64,000 nt of DNA from Streptomyces sp. NBC_00670. GTDB taxonomy: Bacteria > Actinomycetota > Actinomycetes > Streptomycetales > Streptomycetaceae. The translations under genes were made by a program, and so were the position numbers. The notes beneath the pieces are model-generated. The model made no database searches. It worked only from the letters and a program-made list of their open reading frames with translations, and was not told the origin of the DNA. The stretch spans positions 6,387,001-6,451,000 of the forward strand of contig NZ_CP109017.1 in the NCBI RefSeq assembly GCF_036226765.1. The letters run 5' to 3'. Of this stretch, positions 17,645 to 25,029 are shown piece after piece (position 1 is the first letter of the stretch; each line of letters opens with the position of its first letter).

Positions 17645-18580
17645 ATGCCCGCGAAGGGTAAGCACCGCCGTACCAAGGCCCGGTTCATCACCACGACCCT
17701 CGCCGCCGCCGGAACCGGAGGCGCCGCGCTCGCGCTGCCCCTCTTGAGCGCCACCGGCGCCCACGCCGCCACCCCGGCCGCCGCGCCCGAGCACGCCGCC
17801 ACCTCCGTCGCCGCGAGCGCGCACGAGGACGCCGCGCGGACCTACACCGTGAAGTCCGGCGACTGGCTCGCCAAGATCGCCGGTGAGCAGCACGTCGCCG
17901 GCGGCTGGCACAAGCTCTACGACGACAACCGCGAGGCCGTCGGCAGCGACCCGTCGCTCATCCACCCCGGCCTGAAGCTCACGCTGGGCGCCAAGGCCCC
18001 CGCGCACGCCGGCAGCTCCTCCTCGGACGAGTCCCCGGCCGAGAGCGGCTCCGCCGAGAAGTCCGCGCCCGCCGAGAAGTCCGGTACCGCGCAGAAGTCC
18101 GAGGCCGCCCAGGGCAGTCAGTCCGCCGCCAAGGACGACTCCGCCGCCGCGAAGCCCGCCGCGAGCAGCGGCTCCGGCTACACGCTCCCGGTCCAGGGCG
18201 CCACCGTCGGCACCGCCTACCACACCGCGGGCAGCATGTGGTCCAGCGGCTACCACACCGGCACCGACTTCGTGGTCCCGACCGGCACCAGCGTCAAGGC
18301 CATAGCCAACGCCACCGTCGTCTCCGCCGGCTGGGGCGGCGCGTACGGCAACCAGGTCGTCCTGAAGCTCGCCGACGGCTACTACGCCCAGTACGCCCAC
18401 CTCTCGCAGCTCTCCGTCTCGGCCGGCCAGACCGTGACCGAGGGCCAGCAGCTCGGCCTCTCCGGTGCCACCGGCAACGTCACCGGGCCGCACCTGCACT
18501 TCGAGATCCGCACCACCCCGGACTACGGCTCGGACGTGGACCCGGTCGCCTACCTGCGCGCCCACGGCGTCACCGTCTGA
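17645..18580 (+). CDS. Secreted LysM-M23 family metallopeptidase
   Basis: The 311-aa protein has a signal peptide (basic KGKHRRTKARF, a hydrophobic Ala/Leu stretch and AHA-AT near residue 41). A LysM domain follows (about 70-120, TYTVKSGDWLAKIAGEQHV), then a Ser/Lys/Glu linker (AEKSAPAEKSGTAQKSEAAQ), then a C-terminal M23 peptidase domain (about 190-305) with H-x3-D (YHTGTDF) and HLHFEI zinc motifs. It should cut peptidoglycan cross-links outside the cell. ATG 17645 follows GGAGAGGA. The c-di-AMP riboswitch in the leader indicates control by cell-wall/osmotic signalling. A strong terminator follows. Confidence 0.93.
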   Translation: MPAKGKHRRTKARFITTTLAAAGTGGAALALPLLSATGAHAATPAAAPEHAATSVAASAHEDAARTYTVKSGDWLAKIAGEQHVAGGWHKLYDDNREAVGSDPSLIHPGLKLTLGAKAPAHAGSSSSDESPAESGSAEKSAPAEKSGTAQKSEAAQGSQSAAKDDSAAAKPAASSGSGYTLPVQGATVGTAYHTAGSMWSSGYHTGTDFVVPTGTSVKAIANATVVSAGWGGAYGNQVVLKLADGYYAQYAHLSQLSVSAGQTVTEGQQLGLSGATGNVTGPHLHFEIRTTPDYGSDVDPVAYLRAHGVTV

Positions 18581-18599
18581 CGGCCCCCGCCTCCCCGAA

Positions 18600-18630
18600 G
18601 GCCGGACCCCCCGATCCCCGGGGTCCGGCC
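18600..18630 (+). terminator. Terminator after the M23 peptidase
   Basis: An 11-bp perfect stem, GGCCGGACCCC (18600-18610) with GGGGTCCGGCC (18620-18630), 20 bases after the stop codon, followed by a weaker TTCGGCC extension. Confidence 0.85.
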
Positions 18631-18655
18631 TTCGGCCGTGTCCGGACACTCCACC

Positions 18656-18694
18656 GGACCAGGACCAGGACCAGGACCAGGACCAGGATCAGGG
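18656..18694 (+). repeat. Hexanucleotide tandem repeat GGACCA
   Basis: About six units of GGACCA, the last degenerate (GGATCA), lie between the terminator and the SGNH hydrolase. The unit is six bases, so copy number could vary by slippage. It is upstream of the probable promoter of the next gene and not in a credible frame. Confidence 0.75.
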
Positions 18695-18799
18695 CTTATT
18701 CCGCTGTTGACCAAGCCTTGACCCGTGGGGTATCTCACCGCCCGTCAACCCCTCCCTACGGTCGCGTAGCTCACATCCCAGGAGGAAGGATGGGCCGAC

Positions 18800-19618
18800 G
18801 TGGCAGACGATTCGAAGAGTGACAACAGATCAGTGATCGGGTCGTACGTGGCGGTGGGGGACAGCTTCACCGAAGGCGTCGGCGACCCCGGCCCGGACGG
18901 GGCCTTCGTCGGCTGGGCCGACCGTTTCGCGGTCCTCCTCGCCGACCGGCGGCCCGAGGGCGACTTCCGGTACACCAACCTCGCCGTACGCGGGAAGCTG
19001 CTCGACCAGATCGTCGCGGACCAGCTCCCGCGGGCCCTGGCGCTCGCCCCCGACCTGGTCTCCTTCTGCGCGGGCGGCAACGACATCATCCGGCCCGGCA
19101 CCGACCCGGACGAGGTCGCCGAACGGTTCGAACGCGCGGTGGCCCGCCTCACCGGCACGATCGGCACGGTGATGGTCACCACCGGCTTCGACACCCGCGG
19201 CGTCCCCGTCCTCAAGCATCTGCGCGGCAAGATCGCGACGTACAACGGGCATGTGCGGGCCATCGCCGACCGGTACGGCTGCCCCGTGCTCGACCTGTGG
19301 TCGCTGCGGACGGTGCAGGACCGCCGGGCCTGGGACACCGACCGGCTGCACCTCTCGCCCGAGGGCCACACCCGGGTCGCGCTGCGCGCCGGCCAGTTGC
19401 TCGGCCTCGACGTCCCGGCCGACCCCGACCAACCCTGGCCGCCGCTGCCGCCGCGCGGCACGCTGGAGATCCGCCGCGACGACATCCACTGGGCGCGGGA
19501 GCATCTCGTGCCGTGGATAGGCCGCCGCCTGCGCGGCCAGTCCTCCGGAGACCAGGCGGTGGCCAAGGGCCCCCTGTCCCCCGAGGACATCAGGATGCGG
19601 ATCGGGACGGCGGTCTGA
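18800..19618 (+). CDS. SGNH/GDSL hydrolase, cytoplasmic type
   Basis: A 272-aa serine hydrolase. Block I is GDSFTEG near residues 22-28 (nucleophile Ser), block III is AGGND near residues 92-96, and the catalytic Asp/His pair is in DRLHLSPEGH near residues 180-189. There is no signal peptide. GTG 18800 gives the frame with all blocks; a strong AGGAGGAAGG instead sits right before an out-of-frame ATG at 18790 that reads only ten codons, an odd arrangement noted among the findings. Esterase, lipase or deacetylase activity cannot be chosen. Confidence 0.88.
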   Translation: MADDSKSDNRSVIGSYVAVGDSFTEGVGDPGPDGAFVGWADRFAVLLADRRPEGDFRYTNLAVRGKLLDQIVADQLPRALALAPDLVSFCAGGNDIIRPGTDPDEVAERFERAVARLTGTIGTVMVTTGFDTRGVPVLKHLRGKIATYNGHVRAIADRYGCPVLDLWSLRTVQDRRAWDTDRLHLSPEGHTRVALRAGQLLGLDVPADPDQPWPPLPPRGTLEIRRDDIHWAREHLVPWIGRRLRGQSSGDQAVAKGPLSPEDIRMRIGTAV

Positions 19619-19621
19619 ACA

Positions 19622-19725
19622 AGGGGCGCGGGGCTGTGTCAATGTGCGGCTCCGCCGCGTGAGCGCAATCTCTTGGGGGTCCGGGGGCGGGAAGGGCAGG
19701 GGCGGCGGGGGCGAGAACAATCCCC
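19622..19725. repeat. Dispersed GC-rich repeat, variant copy
   Basis: GGGGCGCGGGGCTGTGTCAA, then TGCGGCTCCGCCGCGTGAGC, repeats at 46401-46455. The following GGGGGCGGGAAGGGCAGGGG and GCGGCGGGGGCGA match the reverse complement of the T-run end of the copies at 15230 and 48664. It separates the SGNH and metallo-hydrolase genes and has no coding potential. Confidence 0.65.
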
Positions 19726-19813
19726 GCCGCACCCGCCCCCACGGGAACCCACAGCCGCCCCACAACCGTTGACGCGGAGAACGAACCGCCCCACGTACCC
19801 CACAGGAGACGCC

Positions 19814-21007
19814 GTGACCGGCCTACGTACCCCCACCCCCGGGCCGCGCCCGATACGGCCCCTTTCCTTCGGCGCGGACCCGACGGGCGAGCGCATGGCC
19901 CGCATCCGCCGCTCCCCGAACTTCTCCGGCGGCGTCTTCGTCAACCCCGACGGCACCCGCACCCGCGAGTCCGGCGCCTCCGCCCTGGACATGGCCAGGC
20001 AGTACTTCCAGAAGGACTCCCGCGCCCGCCGCGCCCCCACCGGCACGATCCCCGTGCACGCCACGACCGTCGCCGACCTCGCCCGCCCCCCGAAGACCGG
20101 CCTCCGGCTCACCTGGACGGGCCACTCCAGCATCCTCGCCGAGATCGACGGCCACCGCGTGCTGTTCGACCCGGTGTGGGGCAAGCGCTGCTCGCCGTTC
20201 GACTTCGTCGGCCCCAAGCGGCTGCACCCCGTCCCGCTGCCGCTGGCCGCGCTCGGCCCGGTCGACGTCGTCGTCATCTCGCACGACCACTACGACCACC
20301 TCGACCTGCCCACGATCAAGGCCCTGGCCGGCACGGACACGCTCTTCGCGGTGCCGCTCGGCGTCGGCGCCCACCTGGAACGCTGGGGCGTCTCCCCGGA
20401 CCGGCTGCGCGAGCTGGACTGGAACGAGTCGGCGAAGATCGGCGGCCTCACCCTGACCGCCACCCCCGCCCGCCACTTCTGCGGCCGGGGCATCCGCAAC
20501 AGGCAGCACACCCTGTGGGCGTCCTGGGTGGTCGCGGGCGAGAACCACCGGATCTACCACAGCGGCGACACCGGCTACTTCTTCGGCTTCAAGGACATCG
20601 GCACGGAACACGGCCCGTTCGACGCGACGATGATCCAGCTCGGCGCCTACAGCGACATGTGGCCGGACATCCACATGACCCCCGAGGAGGCCGTCCGCGC
20701 CCACCTCGACCTGCAGGGCGGCGCTCCGGGCGGAGTACTGCTGCCGATCCACTGGGGCACGTTCAACCTGGCACCGCACCCGTGGGCCGAGCCGGCCGAG
20801 TGGACGAGGGACGCCGCCGGGGAGGCGGGGCAGGCGGTGGCCTTCCCCCGGCCGGGCGAGCCCTTCGAACCGGCGGGGGAGCTGCCGGTGGAGACGTGGT
20901 GGCGGGCGGTGTCCCGCCCGATCCCGCGCCCGTGGCGCCGCCCGCGGAACATCGAGGGCGCGGCCGGGACGACGAAGGAGGACCTCGACCTCGCGGGTGG
21001 GCGCTGA
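19814..21007 (+). CDS. MBL-fold metal-dependent hydrolase (UlaG/NAPE-PLD-like)
   Basis: This 397-aa protein has the metallo-beta-lactamase fold. The metal motif is H157-D-H159-Y-D161-H162, and a WTGHSSILAEIDGHRVLFDP segment precedes it; further ligands are HFCGRG, HSGDTGYF and the LPIHWGTF His. The layout matches the L-ascorbate lactonase/N-acyl-phosphatidylethanolamine phospholipase D group. GTG 19814 follows AGGAGAC. No signal peptide is obvious, and the first 60 residues are variable. Substrate unknown; a phosphodiester or lactone is likely. Confidence 0.85.
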   Translation: MTGLRTPTPGPRPIRPLSFGADPTGERMARIRRSPNFSGGVFVNPDGTRTRESGASALDMARQYFQKDSRARRAPTGTIPVHATTVADLARPPKTGLRLTWTGHSSILAEIDGHRVLFDPVWGKRCSPFDFVGPKRLHPVPLPLAALGPVDVVVISHDHYDHLDLPTIKALAGTDTLFAVPLGVGAHLERWGVSPDRLRELDWNESAKIGGLTLTATPARHFCGRGIRNRQHTLWASWVVAGENHRIYHSGDTGYFFGFKDIGTEHGPFDATMIQLGAYSDMWPDIHMTPEEAVRAHLDLQGGAPGGVLLPIHWGTFNLAPHPWAEPAEWTRDAAGEAGQAVAFPRPGEPFEPAGELPVETWWRAVSRPIPRPWRRPRNIEGAAGTTKEDLDLAGGR

Positions 21008-21106
21008 CCCAGGCCTGATCTCCGCCTCGCCGCAAGGGAGTTGAGATCCTCTGGTGCCGCCGCGGAGTGAACCGGAAGGGGTCCCTCACCGTCTGGACGG
21101 ACGACA

Positions 21107-21157
21107 TGCCCGTGCGCGACGCCGCGCACGGGGCAGGCCGGCGTTGCGGCCGGCCCC
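21107..21157 (+). promoter_or_regulatory. Paired hairpins in the leader of the secreted lipase-like gene
   Basis: CCCGTGCGCG (21109-21118) pairs with CGCGCACGGG (21123-21132). A second inverted repeat, GGCCG and CGGCC around GCGTTG, follows. They end about 20 bases before the ATG at 21179, close to its AAGGGG site, so they could be an attenuator or a terminator for the gene upstream. Confidence 0.4.
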
Positions 21158-21178
21158 TCTCCGTCTCAAGGGGACCAC

Positions 21179-22060
21179 ATGGTTCATCTCCGTCCACTCC
21201 CGAACGCCCGCGCGGGGATGGCCGCGCTCGCCGTCACCGCGGCCGCGGCCTCGCTGCTGACCTGCGGGGCCGCCCCGGCCTCGGCGGCCGGCGACTTGGC
21301 CCAGGGGAACTACAAGCACTACGTCGCGCTCGGTGACTCCTACGCCGCCGGTACCGGGCTGGCCGAACAGACCGACGCGGACTGCGAGCGCGGCAAGGGC
21401 AGTTACCCCTCGCTGCTGGCCGGCACGTTCGAGCCGGAGGTGTTCGCGGACGTCACCTGCAGCGGGGCCACCACCGACTCGCTGCGCGACAGCGACGGCT
21501 CGGCCGCACCCCAGCTCGACGCCCTCACCCAGGACACCGACCTGGTGACCGTCACGCTCGGCGGCAACGACCTCGGCTTCACCGACGTAATCGTCCAGTG
21601 CGTGCTGGCCGGACTCGTCACCAAGGAAGGGGCTCCCTGCCGCGACAAGGTCTCCGGTGACGTGGAGGCCGCCTTCACCAAGCTGGCCGACCGGCTGCCC
21701 GAGACGGTCGCGGACATCGAGCAGCGCAGCCCCGAGGCCCGCGTCGTCGTGGTCGGCTACCCCAACCCGTTCCCCGCCGAGGGAAGCGGCTGCGGTTCCT
21801 CCGTGCCGCTGGCCAAGGGCGACGTCACCTGGCTCCACCAGACCACCGACCGGCTGAACTCCCTGCTGGAGGCGTCGGCGGTCGCCCGGCACGCCGACTT
21901 CGTCGACACGTCCAAGGCGTTCGAGGGCAAGGACATGTGCCGGCCCGAGTCCACGCGGTGGATCAACCCGCTGCTGCCGGTGACCCCCGGCTCCGCCCAC
22001 CCCAACGCGGCCGGCCACCAGGCGACCGCCGCCGCGGTGCGCGAGCGGATCGAGAAGTAA
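21179..22060 (+). CDS. Secreted SGNH/GDSL lipase-esterase
   Basis: The 293-aa protein has a signal peptide (hydrophobic Ala-rich core with APASA-AG near residue 37), then an SGNH domain: GDSYAAGTG (block I Ser near residue 51), CSGATT, LGGNDLGF (block III) and SAHPNAAGHQA (block V, catalytic His). Several Cys residues (DADC, DVTC, IVQC, APC, GSGC, KDMC) could form disulfides, as in the extracellular lipases of S. rimosus and S. coelicolor. It is exported and probably hydrolyses esters or lipids. AAGGGG lies before the ATG. A perfect 18-bp palindrome follows. Confidence 0.92.
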   Translation: MVHLRPLPNARAGMAALAVTAAAASLLTCGAAPASAAGDLAQGNYKHYVALGDSYAAGTGLAEQTDADCERGKGSYPSLLAGTFEPEVFADVTCSGATTDSLRDSDGSAAPQLDALTQDTDLVTVTLGGNDLGFTDVIVQCVLAGLVTKEGAPCRDKVSGDVEAAFTKLADRLPETVADIEQRSPEARVVVVGYPNPFPAEGSGCGSSVPLAKGDVTWLHQTTDRLNSLLEASAVARHADFVDTSKAFEGKDMCRPESTRWINPLLPVTPGSAHPNAAGHQATAAAVRERIEK

Positions 22061-22069
22061 CCTCCGCGT

Positions 22070-22105
22070 CTTCCGTCACTGCCACCGCGGTGGCAGTGAC
22101 GGAAG
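22070..22105. terminator. Bidirectional terminator, perfect 36-base palindrome
   Basis: CTTCCGTCACTGCCACCG (22070-22087) is followed immediately by its exact reverse complement (22088-22105). It sits between the convergent lipase and SpoIIE-phosphatase genes, ten bases after one stop and 18 before the other, so it can serve both strands. Confidence 0.9.
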
Positions 22106-22123
22106 TGCGGTCCGTGGGCGTGG

Positions 22124-24742
22124 TCAGTGGGCCTCCGGCGGTCCCGGCAGGTCCTGTTCCGTCCAGATGCATTTGCCGTCGGCCAGGAAGCGGGTGCCCC
22201 AGCGGCGGGACAGGGCGGCCACCAGGTGCAGGCCGCGGCCGCCCTCGTCGGTCTGGCCGACGCGGCGGATGCGGGGTGTGGTGAGGCTGCCGTCGTAGAC
22301 CTCGCAGATCAGGGACCGGCTGCGCATCAGACGGAGCCGGATCGGTCCCCCGGCGTGCCGTACGACGTTGCCGATCAGCTCGCTGACCAGCAGCTCCGTA
22401 CTCATCACCAGGTCGTCGAGGCCCCAGACGTCGAGCTGGCTGCGCACGTACTCCCGGGCCTGGCCGGCCGCCCGGGGGTCCTCGGGGAGGCTGCACGAGG
22501 CGACATTGCCGGCGGGGGTGGAGCGGGTGTGGGCGATCAGCAGGGCCGCGTCGTCGTTGATGCCCGCGTGGTCCGGCAGGAGCGTCGAGACGACGAGGTC
22601 GCACAGCTCGTCCAGCCGGTCGGCGGTGCCCGCCCCCGGGGTTCCGGCCTCCCGCGGGGCGAAGTACCCCGTACGGGCCACCGCCGAGGCCAGGGTCTGG
22701 CGCAGCAGCGCCATCCCCTGGTCGGCGTCCCGGTCCGGGGACTCGACCAGCCCGTCGGTGCAGAACACCAGCAGGCTCTCGTCCGGCAGTCGCAGCTCGT
22801 GCACGTCGAACGGCGGGTCGGCGGCGCCCAGGGGCGGGTCGATGTCGACGTCGGGGGAGTGGACCGTGCCGTCGGGGTGGACCAGGACCGGCGGCAGATG
22901 ACCGGCGAGCGCGTACGAGCAGATCCGGGTGACCGGGTCGAACACCGCGTACAGACAGGTCGCGTAGTAGTCGTAGCCGAGGTCGCCGACGATCTCGCTG
23001 AGGTGGGTCAGCAGCTCGTCGGGGTCCATGTCCAGGTCGGCCAGGGTGCGCACGGCCGTGCGCAGCCGGCCCATGGTGGCGGCCTCGGTGATGCCGTGCC
23101 CCATGACGTCGCCGATCACCATGGCGACCCGGTCGCCGGAGAGCGGGATGACGTCGTACCAGTCCCCGCCCACCTCGTCGCCCCGGCCGGCCGGCAGATA
23201 CCGCGCCGCCGCCGAGACCGCGGGCAGCGACGGCAGCGTACGGGGGAGCAGGCCGCGCTGGAGGCCCTGGGCGCGGGTGTGCTCGACGTCGAACAGCCGG
23301 GCCCGTTCCAGCGCCTGGGCGACCAGGCCGCTGAGCGCGGTGAGCAGGGTGCGGTCGTCCTCGCTGAAGGTGCGCGGTTCGGAGAAGGAGATGACGAAGG
23401 AGCCGGTGGCCCGGCCGGACACGATCAGCGGCAGGAAGACCCAGGCCTTGGACGGTGAGTTGTCCGACAGGTACTCCAGCTTCGGGTAGAGCTCCACGAA
23501 CTCGGCGGCCGATCCGACGAACAGGGGTGTGCGGTCGCGGAGCACGTCGGCGACGGCCATGTGGTCGGCGAGCGGGATGCCGTCGATCCGGTCCAGGAAC
23601 CGCTGGTCGTACCCCACGGAGTCCACGACGCGGATCCGGCCGGCCTCCAGGGTCTCCACGACCAGTCCGTCGGCACCGACGGGAGGCAGTACGTGCTCGG
23701 CGACGGCCCGTACGACGTCCTTGGACGTGACGGCCTCGGCCAGGGCAAGGGTCAGTTCGGACATGCGTGCGGCACGCTCGCCGGCCGGTTCGCCGGGGTC
23801 GTGGCCGGCCTCGCGCAGGCGGCGGTCGGTGACGTCGACGAAGGAGATGCCGAGGCCGCCGTCCGGGACGGGGACCAGACGGAGGAGGTACAGGCGTCCG
23901 TCGATCGGGTGGGTGAGGTCGAAGCCGATCGGCCGGCCCTCGGCGGCGGCGCGGCGGCACTGGCCCTCCAGGCCGGGCACGCCGAGCGCGGCCACGTCCC
24001 GGAGGCTGGTGCCCGGCCGGACCCGTTCGGCGCCCAGGATGCGGACGGCCTCCCGGTTGGCGAAGGAGATCCGCCAGGTGTCGTCGAGGGCGAGGAAGCC
24101 TTCGCTCATGTCGGAGAGGGCGTGGAGGACGGTGTCGCGGGAGGTGTGGTGGGGGGTGGCTCGAGGGTCGGGGGTTCCTGGGGGAGTGGCCTCGGCGGGT
24201 GCGGGTGCGGGTGCGGGTGCGGGTGCGGGTGCGGGGGTGTCGGTGCCGGTGCGGGCGTCGTGGTCCTCCGGTGGGGCGCCGGGACCGCCGGGGCGGCCGG
24301 GGTCGCCGCGGCCGTCGGCTTCGCCGGGGCGGTCGACTTCGCCGGGGCGGCCGGGGCCGTCCGGCTCGCCGGCCGGGTGCCCGTGTCCGGCACCGCCGGC
24401 GGCACCCTCAGCCGCCACGTCGCCTCCCGCTTGCCTCGCGCGTCGGGCCGCGGCCGGGGCCGCGCGGTGGCGTCCGGACGCCGTGGGCCCGGGGGCCGGG
24501 GGCCGTGCCACCGCGGGACCGGTGGGGCCCGCTGCTGTCAACAGTAGTTCCTGACGCCCTTCCGGGCCGATCGGGGACGGGGCGGGGCCATGGCCGGGGC
24601 GGACACGCCCCGTGACGTCGGAGGGGGGGCGGCGGGGTGGACCGCCGGGGGTCCGCGGGTGCCACGGGGGCCGGTCGGCGGGGTACGGGAGCGGGCCGAC
24701 GGCGACGGGCCGGGTCGCGGCCCCGCCCGAGCCGTCGCCCAC
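22124..24742 (-). CDS. SpoIIE-family PP2C phosphatase with PAS, GAF and HATPase domains
   Basis: Up to 872 aa. A disordered Pro/Ala/Gly N-terminus (about 1-188, with PA repeats) leads to a PAS domain (about 190-300), a GAF domain (about 330-490), a SpoIIE PP2C domain (about 500-735, GDEVGGDWYDVIPLSGDR, VIGDVMGHG and FCTDGLVE), and a C-terminal RsbW-like ATPase (about 740-865, ELIGNVVRHAGGP). Such proteins control anti-sigma antagonists by dephosphorylation and kinase activity. The N-terminus may be overextended: several in-frame starts exist in the low-complexity part. It is divergent from the conservon. Confidence 0.88.
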   Translation of the reverse strand: MGDGSGGAATRPVAVGPLPYPADRPPWHPRTPGGPPRRPPSDVTGRVRPGHGPAPSPIGPEGRQELLLTAAGPTGPAVARPPAPGPTASGRHRAAPAAARRARQAGGDVAAEGAAGGAGHGHPAGEPDGPGRPGEVDRPGEADGRGDPGRPGGPGAPPEDHDARTGTDTPAPAPAPAPAPAPAEATPPGTPDPRATPHHTSRDTVLHALSDMSEGFLALDDTWRISFANREAVRILGAERVRPGTSLRDVAALGVPGLEGQCRRAAAEGRPIGFDLTHPIDGRLYLLRLVPVPDGGLGISFVDVTDRRLREAGHDPGEPAGERAARMSELTLALAEAVTSKDVVRAVAEHVLPPVGADGLVVETLEAGRIRVVDSVGYDQRFLDRIDGIPLADHMAVADVLRDRTPLFVGSAAEFVELYPKLEYLSDNSPSKAWVFLPLIVSGRATGSFVISFSEPRTFSEDDRTLLTALSGLVAQALERARLFDVEHTRAQGLQRGLLPRTLPSLPAVSAAARYLPAGRGDEVGGDWYDVIPLSGDRVAMVIGDVMGHGITEAATMGRLRTAVRTLADLDMDPDELLTHLSEIVGDLGYDYYATCLYAVFDPVTRICSYALAGHLPPVLVHPDGTVHSPDVDIDPPLGAADPPFDVHELRLPDESLLVFCTDGLVESPDRDADQGMALLRQTLASAVARTGYFAPREAGTPGAGTADRLDELCDLVVSTLLPDHAGINDDAALLIAHTRSTPAGNVASCSLPEDPRAAGQAREYVRSQLDVWGLDDLVMSTELLVSELIGNVVRHAGGPIRLRLMRSRSLICEVYDGSLTTPRIRRVGQTDEGGRGLHLVAALSRRWGTRFLADGKCIWTEQDLPGPPEAH

Positions 24743-25029
24743 TCGTGACCGGTTCTGACCAGCTCTGATCGCTTCACCCGATCGAGGGAACGTGCGTCCG
24801 AGACGGTTATCGGTCTGTCGTACGACGCCTCATACCAGAGCGGGATGCTCCCCGGAGGACTTTGCCAACTGCCCGCCGCACACGGCCCCACCCCGACTAC
24901 TGTGAGTCGCCGCCGGACGGCGCGGGACCGCTTTTCGCGGGCCTCCCGGCCGGCACAGCGAGGGCGCACGTCCACGTCGCGCCGACCGCGGGAGCCATGT
25001 GCCCCCGAGCCCCCAGTACGAGGACACCG

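Noticed and set aside
19814..21007. Beta-lactamase resistance enzyme
   Set aside because: The fold is metallo-beta-lactamase but the sequence follows the UlaG/NAPE-PLD type, without the export signal expected for a secreted class B beta-lactamase.
22127..23458. A long plus-strand frame opposite the SpoIIE-type phosphatase
   Set aside because: The minus-strand frame holds PAS, GAF, PP2C and ATPase motifs; the plus-strand frame is low-complexity Gly/Val/Arg.
24198..24240. Possible tandem repeat locus GCGGGT near the phosphatase N-terminus
   Set aside because: It codes for the PA repeats of a disordered linker in the phosphatase and is common in such linkers.
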